From the NCBI GenBank assembly GCA_902984215.1, contig CADWAF010000623.1, forward strand, positions 1 through 17,752: a stretch of 17,752 bases of DNA. Direction: 5' to 3'. The notes beneath the pieces are model-generated. The model had not been told where the DNA came from. It searched no databases and saw only the letters and a program-made list of their open reading frames with translations. The position numbers and the translations under genes were made by a program. Source of the stretch: Willaertia magna. Lineage: Eukaryota; Heterolobosea; Eutetramitea; Acrasida; Naegleriidae. Shown one piece after another: positions 1 through 9,118 of this stretch (its first letter is position 1; the number at the start of each line of letters is the position of its first letter).

Positions 1-103
1 TGAATACCCACCATTAGGTAGATTTGCTTGCAGAGATATGAAACAAACTGTTGCAATCGGTGTTATCAAGGCAGTTGAAAAGAAGGAAGTTGCAAAGAAG
101 TAA
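1..103 (+). CDS. Elongation factor 1-alpha, C-terminal end (partial, 5' end outside window)
   Basis: The frame from position 2 reads 33 residues and stops at TAA 101-103. It contains [20 protein letters not shown] followed by a Lys/Glu-rich tail ([10 protein letters not shown]). The PLGRFAxRDMxQTVAxGVI stretch is the diagnostic last beta-strand region of domain III of eukaryotic/archaeal EF-1alpha, the GTPase that brings aminoacyl-tRNA to the ribosome. The short basic tail is normal for eukaryotic EF-1alpha. The GTPase domain and domain II lie upstream, outside the window. A canonical AATAAA sits at 116-121, 13 bases past the stop. The gene converges on the cyclase gene, whose stop lies 185 bases away. 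Only the end is visible, so I cannot exclude an EF-1alpha paralogue. Confidence 0.9.
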   Translation, partial: EYPPLGRFACRDMKQTVAIGVIKAVEKKEVAKK

Positions 104-115
104 ATGTCTAACTTA

Positions 116-121
116 AATAAA
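116..121 (+). terminator. Candidate polyadenylation signal of the EF-1alpha gene
   Basis: AATAAA lies 13 bases after the EF-1alpha stop codon. It is the canonical eukaryotic polyadenylation hexamer and is correctly placed. In DNA this AT-rich a chance occurrence is also plausible, so the assignment rests on position. Confidence 0.35.
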
Positions 122-288
122 GCCATAAAAAATTAAAAATTCAAATATTTCTTTTTCCTATTAACTTACATGCGAATGTTAAATTCAACCTCGTTTTTTT
201 GGTTATTTAGAGACAATTTATAATGGAAGTCGCTCTATTTTGTTTTTCCTTAAATACCTTAATAATTGTAATTTTTTGTTTAATAACT

Positions 289-2868
289 TTATTTTTCGTG
301 CATTTTTACAACGCCATCCCATGCATACTCTCCTCTTAGTATTTCTTCACATAGCATAATCTTTTTAATTACTACTATGTCTTTCCATTTAAGATCCTCA
401 AATGCGGCCTTTGCTGCTGCTATATCTTTGTCCTTTGTCATCAAATCCATTGCCTTATTATAATTTTCTATTTCTGTTTGTATATCTATGTAAGACGGTA
501 TATCTTCTTTGTCAAATAACTGATATATTCCAAGGGCTGTTTCTTTTCCTTTCACAGCCACATAATCCAAGAATCTAAAACACAAATGCTCTGGGGCTAC
601 ATTACACAGTTCATCACAAGGCACAATTGTTCTTTTTGCCTCTTCCAAACAACTCATTACCTGTTTATACATTACCTCGGATATGACAATACTTGAACCA
701 TATCTTTTGTTTAACCCTTCGAATCTACTTGCAGTATTTACAGGGTCTCCAATAACAGTATATTGGAAACGTTTTTCAGATCCAAAGTTACCCTTTTTAA
801 CTGAACCAAAATGCATACCTATCCTACACTCAAGAGCAGGTAAATCTTGTGCTTGCCAAATTCTTCGTCTACTTTTTAAAAATCTAATACTAGCAAGTCC
901 TACTTGACAAGCAACAACAGAAAGTATGGCTGTGTTATCAGGGTGACACTCCCAAAATGACATAATGCAGTCTCCTATAAATTTATCTAATATAGCTGAA
1001 CTGTGTAGAACAATTGAGCTAAGTCCCTCAAATGCCTCTGACATTACTCTAACTAATTGGTCAGGGGTTAATTCTTCGCTTATGGTAGTGAAATCTTTAA
1101 TATCCAAGAATGAAATATAACAATTAGCGTCCTCCAAACCTAATATTGCTTCCTTTTTTTTGGTTACCAGTTCACTAACGACACTTGCAGGAACGTACTT
1201 CGAAAAACTTAACAGACTTGAGTGCATAGTTTGAAAATTCTCTTTTAATTGAAACATTTCACTGGCAAACATCTTCATGTTAACTAATTTCGCAATTGTA
1301 CTAGATTGTAATTTCATTTCATTGATATCTCTAAAACTTCTTGTAAGCAATGACAAGCTCCTGAGTACAAACAAGTGAATAAAGAAAGAAATTAGTGTGG
1401 TACTAACTATCGAAAAGGCTACACTTATACCAACAGTTGTCCCTGCAGTTAACGATACAGAGCCTATTATTTTCAAAGTTAATACTCGAAATTATACAAA
1501 CTTACCTTCAAAATCAGAAACTGGTAAAATTGTAATAAGATACCATATATTGTCTTCATCAACGGTATCAAGAGTTCTAATAATACCTCTGGAAGATATT
1601 TTCACAATTTTACTAACAGACCGTCCATGAGCTGGTAAATAAAGCTCCATTGACGGTGGGAGTACACTCAATCCACCAATCTTTTTTATAGTGTTACAAA
1701 GCATCAATACATTTGGATTGGCTGTATAGCAGGGAAGGTGCATGTTTGTAGAATTGATTGCCATAGTGGAATTTAGATAACTTGTTGCCACTATTGCCAT
1801 GTCAGATTGAAAAAGGACTTGAAATCCGTTCTTCGAGGGATTGCTTGCATGTAGAATTTCTTCTAACTTACTTACTAACAATAATGTTGAGGCACAACCA
1901 TACGCTTTCCCAGTTTTGTGAACGAATTGAGAAACTACGCCAACAAAAACTCCAAACGCTTCTTGGAATGAAGTGCGAGATATGGCAGAGTTTTCAAGAG
2001 GTTTTGGAGTAGTTGTTGAAGTTAGGCAGTTTTCTCTATAAGTTTTAGTTACGTTAATGGAATACAACGGTCCATGTTCTCGATAGAAAACTGGAATAAG
2101 AGGTTCAGCTCTGTTGGAGGAAATATATTTAACTATATCACTCACAAGATATCCTCTGGTAGCTGCTGGAACGCCGTCATAAGCATAAAATTCTTGCCAA
2201 AGATCAGTGGAGCCATCTATAGTCTCAACAGTAATTGCAACATACTCCCCAACGTCAAATGTACCTAATGTCAGACTGGAAATAAAACCTCTTTCTCCGT
2301 AAATTAAGCCAAATAGAAAATCTCTAAAGTGAAAGTAGTAACCAAATTGTGTTAAAAACATTAAACATCTTATTATCACTCACCTAATTTCATCACGGTT
2401 CGCTCCCTGCCTTACAAATCCTTTAAAATTACTATGGGCAATGTTAGAAACAACAAGCGCTGCTCCTCTAGAACGTACAAGTACTTGTGAAATTATATTG
2501 GAAGATCCCTTAGAAACTGAATCTAACAGAGATGATAATATAACTTGAGTTTCATTATACATTAAGGCTGATGTTACTGCCCAAATAGATATACTAGTTG
2601 TTAGTAGCAAGAAAACTATAGGAATCATTATTAGAACCCTTAATGAAAGTATTCTTGTCAGTACTGCTGACACCCATGTTTTTTTGTTTTTATATATAGG
2701 ATGAGGGGCTAGCGCATATTTTCTCATACTCTTTTCTCTAGATAATCTTAGATTATTATAATTACTATTGTTATTCGTAACGTTACTGTTCATTCTCCCC
2801 AAAGAAGTTATTTGTTGTTCAATAATTGGGGAAACTTTATTTCCTCCATGTACTGAGGAGAGTACCAT
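289..2868 (-). CDS. Receptor-type class III adenylate/guanylate cyclase, three exons, 825 aa
   Basis: Exons are 2868-2384, 2323-1506 and 1463-289. The introns (60 bp, GTGAGT...TTTAG; 42 bp, GTAAGT...AATAG) restore one continuous frame of 825 codons plus stop. Residues about 1-76 are cytosolic, Ser/Asn-rich. TM1 is about 77-101, an extracellular Cache-like sensor region follows to about 435, TM2 is about 445-469, then a helical linker and the cyclase domain at about 545-740. Metal-binding Asp are seen as D555 (SFLDIKDFT) and D599 (DKFIGDCIMSFW). The transition-state pair is N677 and R681 (DPVNTASRFEG). Purine-selecting positions are K595 and T670 (YTVIG). Lys/Thr is typical of class IIIb, ATP-using enzymes, so adenylate cyclase is favoured; this is inference. 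It probably works as a dimer, converting an extracellular cue into cyclic nucleotide. The start is the first ATG of exon 1. The Cache-like call is weaker than the cyclase call. Confidence 0.9.
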
Positions 2869-3212
2869 GATGCTTTGTTGTTATCTTTTTGTTATTATTA
2901 TTGTTGTTATCCTTATTATTGTTTACTGTTTGTTATTATTGTTGCCTTACTGTTGTCTAATAAAACCTTATTCGTAGTTTTGGCAAAGCTTAATTTTTTT
3001 TTTGATTAAATGCATGTACAGGAAAAGCGCGCCAAAATATTGAATAGTACGGCAACATGTTGTGTGCTGGTTAAGTGTTGAAATAAATAGCCATTACCAC
3101 TTACTATTGTAGTTATATAACTACAATAATTGTTGTCCTCTATGTGTGTGCTACTGTGTGTAATTAATAATTTGAAATTGTTAAATTTTGGGATTATATT
3201 ACCATGTCAAAA
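2869..3212. promoter_or_regulatory. Cyclase upstream region / SDR downstream region with palindrome and E2F-like site
   Basis: This 344-base gap is 5' flank for the cyclase gene (reading left) and lies just upstream of the cyclase start; it is 5' on the cyclase strand and adjoins the 3' end of the dehydrogenase gene. It holds a TTG/TTA triplet-repeat tract at about 2876-2948, which would lie in the cyclase 5' leader. An E2F-like GCGCGCCAAAA is at 3027-3037, and a perfect 24-base palindrome is at 3105-3128. No open frame of consequence is present. The promoter role is inferred from position only. Confidence 0.4.
3105..3128. repeat. Perfect 24-bp palindrome
   Basis: The left arm TATTGTAGTTAT and right arm ATAACTACAATA are exact reverse complements with no spacer, read base by base. 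It lies 237 bases upstream of the cyclase ATG and 85 bases beyond the stop of the dehydrogenase gene. It could be a dimeric transcription-factor site for the cyclase or part of the 3' processing region of the dehydrogenase transcript. The sequence does not decide between these. Confidence 0.75.
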
Positions 3213-4136
3213 TCATAAATAATCTTGTATTTGCTTTAAACTAATAGTCCATAATTTTTCTCTTTCTACTGTCGAATATGCAATTGGATGTTCCTTTGAC
3301 TCTCTTCCTTCTAAATAAAAGTTTCCAGCGCGAGTTAAGTTCGAGTCCACTGCCACTCTTAATATATTTAGGGCTGCCTCTTCAACACTAATGCCATAAA
3401 GTAAATTATAAAATTGTCCTACACCATAAGATAATAGTCCTATAATTCCTGATTGATTTTCTTTTGCTGTTTTCATTAGATTAGTATTTACCGTCCCTGG
3501 ATGAACACAATTAATAATAAAGTTGTTATTATCATCTTTCCAATGCTCAGCTAATGAAAAACAATACATTGAACAAAATAGTTTAATAGACATATAATCT
3601 GATCCAGATGATTCATGTAACATTAAATTTGTAAATTTCATATCTTCTAATGTCTTTATATTTTTACTAAGAAAGCTAAGTGCTGCTTCACTTGAAATTA
3701 TTACAATTCTTCCATTTACATTAAGTACAGGTTTTAATAAATGATTCATTAAGAAATGTCCTAAATAATTTGTGGCATAAACATAATTAAATCCTTGTTT
3801 TGATTTCTTTTCTTTTCCAGCAACCGTTCCAGCATTATTTACAATTATATCTAGTTTAATATTATTATTTAAGATATTTTGTTTTAATTGATTACAACCT
3901 TTTCCAACAGAATTTAAATCAGATAAATCCATTTCAATTCCAGTTATTGTTCCAATAGGTTTATTAAACATATTACACTCTTTAATAATTTGTTGACATG
4001 CTTTCATAACTCTTTCTTGAGATGAACTAGTGATAGTTACATTCATTTCTAATAAAATCATATCTTTAGCTAATTGAAAACCTATTCCACTTGTACCACC
4101 TGTTATTAAACAATATTTTCCTTTTGAATAATTCAT
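3213..4136 (-). CDS. Short-chain dehydrogenase/reductase, retinol-dehydrogenase/WWOX-like, 307 aa
   Basis: This is an NAD(P)-dependent oxidoreductase of the classical SDR fold. Visible motifs (numbered from the ATG) are the nucleotide-binding TGGTSGIG at 12-19, NNAG at 100-103, and a catalytic tetrad of N123 (TNYLGHF), S148 or S149 (IVIISSEA), Y181 and K185 (YMSIK). HPGTV follows at about 212-216. The order and spacing match the RDH11-14/WW-domain-oxidoreductase branch; the substrate cannot be told. No WW domain, signal peptide or clear membrane anchor is seen. The frame is open upstream to a TTG at 4157 and closed by TAA at 4164-4166, so the ATG at 4136 is the start. Length is normal for the family. 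It is a single-exon gene divergent from the Rsm22-like gene, sharing a 331-base upstream region. Confidence 0.92.
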   Translation of the reverse strand: MNYSKGKYCLITGGTSGIGFQLAKDMILLEMNVTITSSSQERVMKACQQIIKECNMFNKPIGTITGIEMDLSDLNSVGKGCNQLKQNILNNNIKLDIIVNNAGTVAGKEKKSKQGFNYVYATNYLGHFLMNHLLKPVLNVNGRIVIISSEAALSFLSKNIKTLEDMKFTNLMLHESSGSDYMSIKLFCSMYCFSLAEHWKDDNNNFIINCVHPGTVNTNLMKTAKENQSGIIGLLSYGVGQFYNLLYGISVEEAALNILRVAVDSNLTRAGNFYLEGRESKEHPIAYSTVEREKLWTISLKQIQDYL

Positions 4137-4467
4137 ATATCTATTAATTCTATTCAAATAACTTTAAAGCAACAATTATTAATTAATTATTTAAAACACT
4201 TCCGAAAAATGATTTTAAACATGACTACCTACCCATCAATAATTGATGCAGACATTTTTTAATTTAAATTTACAACAATTTCATTAAAACTATAAAAAGT
4301 TGAAACTAACACTAATTGTCCCTGGTAATTGTCAACAACCTAAACTTTAAGCGCTGCACGTATCAAATAATTCATTCAACTTAATTCCTCTAGTACAGCT
4401 GTTAAAAAAGGTTTATTTTGATTTGGTTGAACAGCAAAGCAAAAAGTGTGAAATAAAGTTCAAAAAA
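4137..4467. promoter_or_regulatory. Divergent upstream region between the SDR and Rsm22-like genes
   Basis: The two start codons face away from each other across 331 bases, so both promoters must lie here. The sequence is strongly AT-rich, with A/T runs but no motif I can name. I see no RNA gene or additional exon. Confidence 0.45.
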
Positions 4468-7400
4468 ATGCAAAAGTTTATTTTATCAAGTGCTAACAAA
4501 AACATTTCAACAACAGCGTCGGAAAGTATTAGAAAGAGCATTTTAGGTCAATATAAATTACATTATAACAAGAAGAATATAATTTTAAATTATAATAATC
4601 TATGCCCGGTTCAACAAAGAAATTTTACAACTTTTAATTTTCAAAGAAAGAAACTAAAAAGTATATTTGATAAATATAAGAAAAGTAAAGACCCTGAAAT
4701 ACAAAAGTTAATAGAAGAACGAAAGAAAATTAAAGAAATGTTTAAACATGATATCATTCCTAGTTTACCATTTCAAGATCCAATGGATGCTACTAATCCT
4801 TATAGAGAACTAGTAGAAAGTAGAGCGAAAGCAAAACAAGAAGAAGAAGAAGAAAATTTTGGAAATAAATTAAAAAAATCGTCAACAAGTGTTACAGAAA
4901 AAACAACGAAACGACGTTTAAAACCAATAGTTCAAGAAGAAGAATTTGGAGAAGAATTACCTGATGAGGAAGAAGAAGATTTTAAAGAAGAAACTAAAAA
5001 GAAGAATTTAAAATCATCTACTAAAAAGAAAAAAACAATAGTAGATAATAATTCAGAAGAACAAATTGATAAACTATTTGAATCTCTTGCTTCAAAGAAT
5101 AATAAGAAAATTGAAAAAGAAGAAGAAATAAAAGAAACAAAAGAAGAAACTAAAAAGAAATTATCATTTCAAGTAATTGACAAAAAACCAACAAAATCTA
5201 CTACAACTAGTAAATCCTTTAATGAAGAAAAACAATCAATTGCATCTTATACTGAATCAAAATTAAATAACTCAAATTTCGTTTCTGACCTACAAGGCTA
5301 TGTAGATAATAAACCTTCAAAGGCTGAATTACAAAAAGCCTTAGAGTGGGGATTAAAAAATGATTTAAAATATAATCCTGAAAGGATTTTAGTTCCAAAG
5401 AAATTAACGCCAGAAGAGTTAGAATTAAAGAGTAAGAGATCTGAAAGGTTAAGACAAATTTATGAAGAATATACAAGTAAAGTAAGTGAAGAGGAAGAAG
5501 AAGAAAGATTAGCAAAGGAAGAAAAAGAAAGGGAAATATTAAAGATTTTAAGGGAAATGAAGGTTGAAGTTGAGGAAGATGGAAAGAAGATTTCTTCTCA
5601 ACCATTTTCAAGATCTGAACTAGAATTAAAGGCTTTACAAATAGCTAAAGAAAAAGTTGAAAAGAAGGCTAGTCAACAATTAAGTAAAGAAGAGAAGGAA
5701 ATGAAAAAGATGTCTGAAAATAGTTCTAAATTAAATAACAAGACTGTACCAACAACAACTGCAAGAACAGAGATATCAACTAATAGTGAAACTGAAGAAC
5801 AATTAACAAATGAAGAGGAAAAACGACCAGAGGTGTCAACCACTATTTATCAACTAAATGCAAAACAATATGAAAATGCAATATCTAATCCTGAAGAATT
5901 TAATAAGGAATGGGAGAAAAAGGGTTATACCCCTGTTTTAAAAGATCAAGGTGGAAGATATCTATTAATTTTATATCCTATTAAAACGATAGGAACAAGT
6001 TCCAGCAAACAAAACAGTGAACAAAAAAGTAATGAAGAAAATGAGATATTGGAAACAGTAAAACCAATAAAAGAAACAAAAGTTGAAAAAACTGAAGAAA
6101 AAGAAACAACCTCGAAAAAGAAGAAAAAGAAGACAGCTTTAAGAGATGTTTTAGTTGATGAGACTGAAGAAGTTGATGACCTTTCTGAACTATTTTCAGG
6201 ACCTTCTGACAATAAAAGTTTACAAGAAGGTTTGAAAAAAGCAAGAAATTACTTCAAAGAATTTGGTTATGATATTGCTGATTTGGATAGTTTCATTAAA
6301 GAAGAAAAATCATCAAGATTGGAAAAAAAGAAGAATGAAGATTTATTAAAAGCAATAGAAGAAGAAAAGAAAATGATAGAAGAAAATTTATTAAATGAAA
6401 ATAAGAAGGCTGAATTACGTAAACTTGGTTATTCTCCTTATCAAATGATAGATTATACAGATATTGCACAACCTCCCCCAAAAAGTGACTTGGCAATTGA
6501 CGCTGAAGATTTAGCTGATGATGATCCAAATTCAACCTTTTCATCATTGGAAGAACAAGGATTGTTACTTACTGAATATGAAACAGAAAAAGAACAAGCT
6601 ATGTATTCCCCTGACCTAGAACCTTTTTTATATAAAACTCCTGAAGAAAATAGAGAAAGATTAAGAAAAGAAGTTGCCAAAATGTCAATTGGTATTATTA
6701 ATCTTCCACCAGAACTTGTAGAAGGAGTTGAAGATATTATTGCTGAATATCCAAAGAATACTCTTCAAAAAACTGCTGCAATTTTAAGTGCAACCTTTAG
6801 ATTACGTACAGGAGGATTTGACAATAAGACTAGATTATTTAGTAAATCAGAAGAAGAACAGAAAATTGTTGGAGGAGATCAAAAAGATAAATTATTTAGA
6901 GAACAATTAGATTTATTAAAGAAGCTGCGTAGTTATCAACCAACTTCTAAGAAACAAAAGAAATTGGAAGATATTCAAACATTAAATAAGGCTAAAGAAG
7001 ATGAATTAGATAGAGCATATAATCCTCAAATTATTTACAAAGAATATGAAGCAGCTGCTTATATTGCACATCGTTTACCTGCAATTTACGGTACATCTTA
7101 TAGAGTCTTCTCAGAAGTTGTTGTTAGAATGCCAGATTTTGAACCAAAGACAATGTTAGATTTTGGTACGGGACCTGGTACTGCTATTTGGGCTTCTAAT
7201 CAAGCATTTGGTGGTTCTATTAGAGAAGTTATTGCAGTAGAACCTTCAACAGCAATGATGGATGTTGCAACAAAACTACTAGACCATATGGAAGATAAAC
7301 CAAATGTGACATGGAGACGTTTCTTAAATGAAAATATGTCAAGGAAATTCGATTTAGTAGTTGCCTCTTTTGTAATGAATGAATTAACAAATGCACAAGA

Positions 7401-8112
7401 AAGAGAACGTATTGTTAAGGCATTATGGAAATTAACAGATGGTGTTTTAGTAATTGTTGAACCAGGTACTCCAATAGGTTTTGATTATATAAGAGAAGCT
7501 AGAGCAACTATTTTGTCTCAAAAAGTTACAAATAAGAAAGACAAAGCAAGTATCTTAGCACCATGCCCTCACGATTCAGTTTGTCCAATGTCTGGTACTC
7601 CAAAATGGTGTCACTTTGCACAAAGAATTGAAAGAGAACAATTCCAAAAGATTACAAAAAAAGCAACTAAACAATATGAAAATGAAAAATTCTCTTTTGT
7701 AGCATTTAGAAGACAAGGTGTATCTGGCTTTGGTGATGCAGAATTGATTGAAAAAGAAGAAGAAGAATCAATTAGAAGAAAACAAATTGAAGAACGTTTA
7801 CCAGAATCTGTTGTTCAAAAGGAAATTTCACTTAGAAAAGAATTAAGAACATATGCAAGAGAGTTTGCTAAACAATCATATAAATGGCCTCGTATTGTAG
7901 ACACTCCATTAAAGAGAGGTGGTCACGTAATATCTGGAATGTGTTTGCCTGAAGGTACAGTTAATAAGGTAATTATTTCTAAATCTGATGGTAAAGAAGG
8001 TTATAAATATTTAAGAAAAACTCTTAAGGGAGATTTATATCCTTATCCTTTAACTCTAAAGAATTTGAAACCAACAAAAGGAACAGAAGAATTTTTCGAA
8101 GAAGAAGATTAA
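4468..8112 (+). CDS. Rsm22/METTL17-family mitochondrial small-subunit assembly factor with long charged N-terminal extension, 1214 aa
   Basis: The C-terminal half is an Rsm22-type methyltransferase-like domain, about 746-1200. It has a SAM-fold glycine loop, LDFGTGPGTA at 897-906, followed by VEPSTAMMDVA and DLVVASFVMNEL. The cysteines C1033, C1039 and C1048 (PCPHDSVCP...WCHF) and C1159 (GMCLPEG) match the four-cysteine set that binds an iron-sulphur cluster in METTL17/Rsm22. Family members help mature the small mitoribosomal subunit. The first ATG of the frame starts MQKFILSSANKNISTTASES, a basic, Ser/Thr-rich, acid-free beginning like a mitochondrial presequence, with a possible cleavage region near QRNFTTF. 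The open frame reaches back to a TTG at 4423, which I reject as start. Residues about 70-730 are Lys/Glu-rich, repetitive and predicted coiled or disordered. Human METTL17 is under 500 residues, so this extension is very large. Single exon. Confidence 0.9.
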   Translation: MQKFILSSANKNISTTASESIRKSILGQYKLHYNKKNIILNYNNLCPVQQRNFTTFNFQRKKLKSIFDKYKKSKDPEIQKLIEERKKIKEMFKHDIIPSLPFQDPMDATNPYRELVESRAKAKQEEEEENFGNKLKKSSTSVTEKTTKRRLKPIVQEEEFGEELPDEEEEDFKEETKKKNLKSSTKKKKTIVDNNSEEQIDKLFESLASKNNKKIEKEEEIKETKEETKKKLSFQVIDKKPTKSTTTSKSFNEEKQSIASYTESKLNNSNFVSDLQGYVDNKPSKAELQKALEWGLKNDLKYNPERILVPKKLTPEELELKSKRSERLRQIYEEYTSKVSEEEEEERLAKEEKEREILKILREMKVEVEEDGKKISSQPFSRSELELKALQIAKEKVEKKASQQLSKEEKEMKKMSENSSKLNNKTVPTTTARTEISTNSETEEQLTNEEEKRPEVSTTIYQLNAKQYENAISNPEEFNKEWEKKGYTPVLKDQGGRYLLILYPIKTIGTSSSKQNSEQKSNEENEILETVKPIKETKVEKTEEKETTSKKKKKKTALRDVLVDETEEVDDLSELFSGPSDNKSLQEGLKKARNYFKEFGYDIADLDSFIKEEKSSRLEKKKNEDLLKAIEEEKKMIEENLLNENKKAELRKLGYSPYQMIDYTDIAQPPPKSDLAIDAEDLADDDPNSTFSSLEEQGLLLTEYETEKEQAMYSPDLEPFLYKTPEENRERLRKEVAKMSIGIINLPPELVEGVEDIIAEYPKNTLQKTAAILSATFRLRTGGFDNKTRLFSKSEEEQKIVGGDQKDKLFREQLDLLKKLRSYQPTSKKQKKLEDIQTLNKAKEDELDRAYNPQIIYKEYEAAAYIAHRLPAIYGTSYRVFSEVVVRMPDFEPKTMLDFGTGPGTAIWASNQAFGGSIREVIAVEPSTAMMDVATKLLDHMEDKPNVTWRRFLNENMSRKFDLVVASFVMNELTNAQERERIVKALWKLTDGVLVIVEPGTPIGFDYIREARATILSQKVTNKKDKASILAPCPHDSVCPMSGTPKWCHFAQRIEREQFQKITKKATKQYENEKFSFVAFRRQGVSGFGDAELIEKEEEESIRRKQIEERLPESVVQKEISLRKELRTYAREFAKQSYKWPRIVDTPLKRGGHVISGMCLPEGTVNKVIISKSDGKEGYKYLRKTLKGDLYPYPLTLKNLKPTKGTEEFFEEED

Positions 8113-8377
8113 ACAGCTTGATATCATTTAAAATGTTAGAACTAAATTTCTTTGACATTAATGACAAAAAAAAGCCAATATAGTAAATACTTTTAATTTT
8201 TGATATACCTCTATACAGTTACTGCACAATAATGAATAAAAACATTTAAAAGTTATAACTCCATTTTTACACAATTGCCACCTCAATTCCCACAAAGTCA
8301 AAAATCAAAACAAATTACAACAAAATCAAACTGCCATTTACAGGTAAAAAAACAAGCGAAAAGAAAACCAAAAAAAA
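8113..8377. other. Intergenic region between the Rsm22-like and Erv-like genes
   Basis: This 265-base stretch must hold the 3' end of the Rsm22-like gene and the promoter of the downstream gene on the same strand. An AATAAA occurs within TGAATAAAAAC at about 8233. The last 60 bases before the next ATG are A-rich and poor in T and G, suggesting a 5' leader. No open frame is present. Confidence 0.4.
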
Positions 8378-9118
8378 ATGCTTCCAACCACTCTCTCTTC
8401 TTCTGCTTCTCTATCCTCTAGCTCTTCGGGAAATAATCATTTTATAAAATCAAAAAAATCAATTACAACAAGTCTCTTTTTAATAATTATTTGTATTTTA
8501 TTAGTTATTACCTTTTATCTCTTTATTTCCTATCAAAAAGAAAATTTTTCTTCTTCTTCTTCTAGCCTTTCTAATATTAATAACATTTTAACAAGTGACG
8601 ATTATAACTTTTCAGAAAATTATAAAGAACAAGATAAAGAAGAAGAAAAATGTTCCATTAATCCAACATTAACAGAAGGAACTCTCACTAGAGAAATTTT
8701 AGGTCCCAAAATCTGGTTTCTTCTTCATTCTTTCGTTGAAAACCACGATATCGATCAAGAATATAAACAATTAAATCATCTTAACAATCAACAAAATAAT
8801 AATAATAAAATAAATAATTATAATAATAATAATAAAATAAATAAATTAACAATTAAAACTCAAAATCATTTAAAAAGAATTTTAAAATATATTTATGAAA
8901 CTGCACAATTATTTCCATGTAAAACATGTAGTAAAGATTTTAGTGAAATTTTAAGGAAAAATCCATTTACAATTTCAAATATGGATTTATATGAAGGTAG
9001 TTTATCTATTTGGATGTGTAAATTACATAATATTGTAAATAAAAAATTAGGAAAGATGAAAGAGTGGGAATGTAATAGAAAAGAGTTGGAAAAGATGTAT
9101 CGATTGAAGAGTTGTTAA
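8378..9118 (+). CDS. Membrane-anchored Erv/ALR-family FAD-dependent sulfhydryl oxidase, 246 aa
   Basis: The fold is the Erv1/ALR four-helix FAD domain. Helix 1 is GPKIWFLLHSF (109-119); the redox-active pair C181/C184 is in PCKTCSKDF; then WMCKLHNIVNKKLGK (212-226), whose HNxVNxxLGK pattern binds FAD; and C214/C232, the usual structural disulfide. Such enzymes oxidise protein thiols with O2 or cytochrome c. A single hydrophobic segment at about 32-51 after a Ser-rich, basic N-terminus suggests a type II anchor with the enzyme in the ER/secretory lumen, as in Erv2; location is inferred. An Asn-rich insertion (about 132-158) separates helices 1 and 2. No shuttle CxxC is present; only C92 and the C-terminal C246 lie outside the core. 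The ATG at 8378 follows an A run and is the first of the frame. Single exon. Confidence 0.88.
   Translation: MLPTTLSSSASLSSSSSGNNHFIKSKKSITTSLFLIIICILLVITFYLFISYQKENFSSSSSSLSNINNILTSDDYNFSENYKEQDKEEEKCSINPTLTEGTLTREILGPKIWFLLHSFVENHDIDQEYKQLNHLNNQQNNNNKINNYNNNNKINKLTIKTQNHLKRILKYIYETAQLFPCKTCSKDFSEILRKNPFTISNMDLYEGSLSIWMCKLHNIVNKKLGKMKEWECNRKELEKMYRLKSC

Noticed and set aside
3339..3348. GTTCGAGTCC, resembling a tRNA T-loop
   Set aside because: It lies inside the dehydrogenase coding sequence and no T stem, anticodon arm or acceptor stem can be formed around it.
4423..4467. TTG-initiated 15-codon N-terminal extension of the Rsm22-like frame
   Set aside because: Nuclear eukaryotic genes start at ATG, and the first ATG (4468) directly begins a presequence-like peptide.
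5219..5611. 130-codon minus-strand hydrophobic frame inside the Rsm22-like gene
   Set aside because: It is the antisense shadow of a Glu/Lys-rich coding region, which produces Phe, Leu and Ser codons on the other strand.
8806..8850. AAT-rich microsatellite
   Set aside because: It is real but simply encodes the Asn/Lys-rich insert of the Erv-like protein, as is common for Asn-rich protist proteins; not reported as a separate element.
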